Of a DNA stretch of 64,000 nucleotides, positions 61,780 to 64,000 are shown in pieces. The DNA comes from Chitinophaga polysaccharea. Its GTDB lineage: Bacteria > Bacteroidota > Bacteroidia > Chitinophagales > Chitinophagaceae. Within the stretch, counting starts at the first letter, position 1. Every line of letters begins with the position of its first letter. A program made the position numbers and the translations under genes. The stretch covers positions 186,001 through 250,000 of the forward strand of contig NZ_VIWO01000003.1 in the NCBI RefSeq assembly GCF_007829335.1. Direction: 5' to 3'. The notes under the pieces are model-generated. The model had not been told where the DNA came from. It saw nothing but the letters and a program-made list of their open reading frames with translations, and did no database searches.

Positions 61780-63396
61780 ATGGTAAAAGCAAGTCGTCAT
61801 ATGCTTACATCGGTCATCGAATATATCCTGCTCGTTTTTATTATCCTGTTTTTTGTACTGCTGGCGCAGCAGCTGAAGATCGCCTACCCGATTGTGCTGG
61901 TGCTGGGCGGACTCCTGGTGAGCCAGTTTCATTTTCTCCCTTCCATACAAATCAACCCGGAATTGATCCTGTTGATCTTTTTGCCGCCCTTGTTATATGA
62001 AGCGGCCTGGTATACGTCGTGGAAAGAGTTTTGGCGATGGCGAAGAGTGATTGCCAGCTTTGCTTTTCTCATTGTTGTATTTACATCCCTGGTGGTGGCG
62101 GTGGTATCGAAGGCGTTGATCCCCGGATTTACGCTGGCACTGGGCTTCCTGTTAGGAGGCATTGTATCGCCTCCCGATGCGGTATCAGCCACTACGATCC
62201 TGAAATATGTAAAAGTACCGAAACGGATTTCTGCGATACTGGAAGGGGAGAGTCTGATGAATGATGCCTCCAGTTTGATTGTATTCAGCTTTGCCAAAAC
62301 AGCGGTGATGACGGGCGTATTTGTATTTCACGAGGCGTTGGGAAGCTTTGTGGTGGCCATTGTAGTAGGAGTGGTCATTGGGCTGGCGGTGGCGGTGGTA
62401 TACTATGGTATTCATCGCTGGTTGCCTACCAGCACACAGATGGATGTAGTATTGACACTAACGGCGCCTTATGTGATGTACATCGCGGCAGAATCGCTGC
62501 ATGGTTCCGGCGTACTGGCAGTTGTCAGCGGGGGACTTTTCCTCTCCTCCCGCAGCATACGTATCCTTAATTACCGCAGCCGCCTGCAGGGCGCTAATAC
62601 ATGGGCTACGCTGGGGTTCCTGTTGAATGGACTCGTGTTTATGCTCATCGGGTTGGAGCTGCCTGTTATTATCCGCGAGCTGGGAACCGTGAGCATAGGC
62701 GCCGCTATTAAATATGGTTGTATCATTACAGTCGCCCTGATTGTAACGCGCTTGTGTTGCACGTTGGGCGCTTCGGTGTTCACGGTATTTATCAGTCGCT
62801 ATATTACCACCGCCGACAACCGCCCGGGCTGGAAAGGCCCCATCATTATTGGCTGGGCGGGCATGAGGGGCGTGGTGTCGCTGGCGGCGGCCTTGTCTAT
62901 CCCGGTGTTGATGAACAATGGTCAGCCTTTTCCGCAACGGAACCTGGTATTGTTTATCACGTTTACGGTAATCCTGCTCACCCTGGTGGTACAGGGGCTA
63001 ACTTTACCCCTGGTGATCCGTTGGGTGAAGATGGAAGACCCTGATAAGGTATGGTCTGCCGAAGAGCAGGAAGAAAAGATCCGCGAAGCGCTGGTGGATC
63101 ATAGTATTCAATACCTCGATGCATACCATACCAGCGATATGCAGGCCATCGTGGAGCTTCAGGATCTGCGGACCGACCTGGCTGCCGGTAAGGCAATTGC
63201 CATCCGGCACAAACGGCCGGGGATGGACCATGAAGGATATAAAAATGTATTCCTGAAAATGCTGGATCACCAGCGCCATGTATTGCATGAGTTGAATAAA
63301 GACCCGCATATGGAGCATGAAATTATCCGGAAATACCATGAGCTGGTGGATATTGAAGAAGAATTGCTGAGGATGAAGTCGGAAGAAAGCGAATAG
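61780..63396 (+). CDS. CPA1 family Na+/H+ antiporter
   Basis: Inner-membrane cation:proton antiporter of 538 residues with about 12 helices and a long charged cytoplasmic tail of about 130 residues. CPA1 signs: LIFLPPLLYEAAW, SPPDA at about 130-134 and EGESLMNDASS with the Asn-Asp pair at about 161-162, then GWAGMRGVVSLAAALS. Expected role: Na+ or Li+ export and pH homeostasis. It is a single gene; an unknown protein gene follows after 29 bases. Confidence 0.92.
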   Translation: MVKASRHMLTSVIEYILLVFIILFFVLLAQQLKIAYPIVLVLGGLLVSQFHFLPSIQINPELILLIFLPPLLYEAAWYTSWKEFWRWRRVIASFAFLIVVFTSLVVAVVSKALIPGFTLALGFLLGGIVSPPDAVSATTILKYVKVPKRISAILEGESLMNDASSLIVFSFAKTAVMTGVFVFHEALGSFVVAIVVGVVIGLAVAVVYYGIHRWLPTSTQMDVVLTLTAPYVMYIAAESLHGSGVLAVVSGGLFLSSRSIRILNYRSRLQGANTWATLGFLLNGLVFMLIGLELPVIIRELGTVSIGAAIKYGCIITVALIVTRLCCTLGASVFTVFISRYITTADNRPGWKGPIIIGWAGMRGVVSLAAALSIPVLMNNGQPFPQRNLVLFITFTVILLTLVVQGLTLPLVIRWVKMEDPDKVWSAEEQEEKIREALVDHSIQYLDAYHTSDMQAIVELQDLRTDLAAGKAIAIRHKRPGMDHEGYKNVFLKMLDHQRHVLHELNKDPHMEHEIIRKYHELVDIEEELLRMKSEESE

Positions 63397-63425
63397 AACT
63401 CCCGCATAAATAGTACCTTGCCCGC

Positions 63426-63941
63426 ATGAAAATGAGTCATTATCTCCGGCAGGGAAAGTCTGAAAATTACCAGGACGCAGAAGCGAAAGGATTGCTGAAA
63501 GCCGGTGAGGTAGCAGCGTTGCTGTCGAAGCGTTTTAATACGAAGATCGCGGCAAAGGAGCTGGAAGTATTTGCCTCCGAATGGCATCATGCCGGCGTAT
63601 TTAAGCGGGCAGCTTCCGGTAAGCTGGGTGGGCGCCGGGTTTACTTCTTTTCAGCCACCGATATTGATCAGATCTCCCTGGAAAAAATACAGGCCAACAG
63701 GGTGACCGCCGCCAGCAAGCCTGCACCCGATACCCGGGTGGTACAGGGTTGGTATCCCCAGTTTTTTCGTATGACCGACCCCGTTACCCATAAAACATTT
63801 TCCAAACCATTTATCGGGATCTATAAAGGACGGGCCGACAAAGCGCCTAAAGGCTTTACACCATTGGATGATAAAGCTTTTGCTGCGGCAGAAATACAGC
63901 GGGGTAAAGCACTGCGACCAGGAGAAGTACCGGTTTTTTAA
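63426..63941 (+). CDS. Hypothetical protein of unknown family
   Basis: Soluble protein of 171 residues that I do not recognise. The N-terminal third is helical (AEAKGLLKAGEVAALLSKRFN), followed by GVFKRAASGKLGGRRVYFFS, which reads like a winged-helix wing, then a basic region and KPFIGIYKGRADKAPKGFTPL. It has no signal peptide or membrane segment. Codon use looks like the neighbours. It lies close behind the antiporter gene and may be cotranscribed. Coding status is supported by length and by the close spacing only. Confidence 0.65.
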   Translation: MKMSHYLRQGKSENYQDAEAKGLLKAGEVAALLSKRFNTKIAAKELEVFASEWHHAGVFKRAASGKLGGRRVYFFSATDIDQISLEKIQANRVTAASKPAPDTRVVQGWYPQFFRMTDPVTHKTFSKPFIGIYKGRADKAPKGFTPLDDKAFAAAEIQRGKALRPGEVPVF

Positions 63942-64000
63942 GGCCGCATCACTTTTCGTCGTATCTGCTGGTATTGTGCTGTAAACAGGTGGGGCGACAA

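Overview
The window is chromosomal DNA of a Bacteroidota bacterium, most likely Chitinophagaceae (Chitinophaga-like). Four SusC/SusD outer-membrane glycan import pairs are each driven by an ECF sigma factor and a FecR-type anti-sigma factor. All four SusC proteins carry the N-terminal STN domain that touches FecR. Promoters, where visible, follow the Bacteroidota TAnnTTTG pattern, lipoprotein signals are common, and base composition is close to balanced. No rRNA, tRNA, IS element, phage gene or CRISPR array was seen. No intergenic gap exceeds 300 bases; the largest is 18785-19075.

Layout. 1-1044: 3' end of a DUF5686 outer-membrane protein. 1081-9482 (minus): locus 1, sigma, FecR, SusC, SusD and a GH29 alpha-L-fucosidase. 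9610-18784: a Cys/Met PLP enzyme, a GntP-type permease, a large secreted GH31 enzyme of the CPE1046-like (alpha-N-acetylgalactosaminidase) type, an OmpA lipoprotein, a Gfo/Idh/MocA oxidoreductase, a small beta-barrel protein and a DinB protein. 19076-25798 (plus): locus 2, sigma, FecR, SusC, SusD with no enzyme. 26012-34934 (plus): locus 3, sigma, FecR, SusC, SusD, an HExxH zinc lipoprotein and a DUF4302-like lipoprotein. 35172-44482: a sugar-acid block, GH116 on plus facing a minus-strand operon (LacI regulator, GH172, aldehyde dehydrogenase, SDR, aldose-epimerase-like lipoprotein, FAH-family dehydratase). 44654-49104: small plus-strand genes, a DGPF/ECF42 pair, a frameshifted flavin reductase, an unknown CxxC protein, Nudix, DinB and CYTH proteins. 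49178-55892 (minus): locus 4, sigma, FecR, SusC, SusD. 56069-63941 (plus): serine hydrolase, long-chain acyl-CoA synthetase, AraC regulator, nitrilase-family amidohydrolase, CPA1 Na+/H+ antiporter and an unknown protein.

How the genes work together. Each Sus locus is expected to sense its own ligand through SusC STN -> FecR -> sigma and to switch on its importer. Locus 1 and the nearby GH31 suggest attack on fucosylated, GalNAc-bearing glycans. The LacI block looks like release of a pentofuranose by GH172 and its oxidation, through a 2-keto-3-deoxy-pentonate dehydratase and 2-oxoglutarate semialdehyde dehydrogenase, into the TCA cycle. D-arabinose is the best-fitting substrate. Three near-identical 14-base palindromes tie the regulator, the operon and GH116 together.

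The most interesting signal is at the susC starts. At loci 1 and 2 an exact TAnnTTTG element on the opposite strand begins at the complement of the A of the susC ATG. About 100 nt further on there is an intrinsic terminator pointing away from susC. This is the layout expected of a roughly 100-nt antisense RNA covering the susC leader (DonS-like). Locus 3 has a weaker version and locus 4 lacks it.
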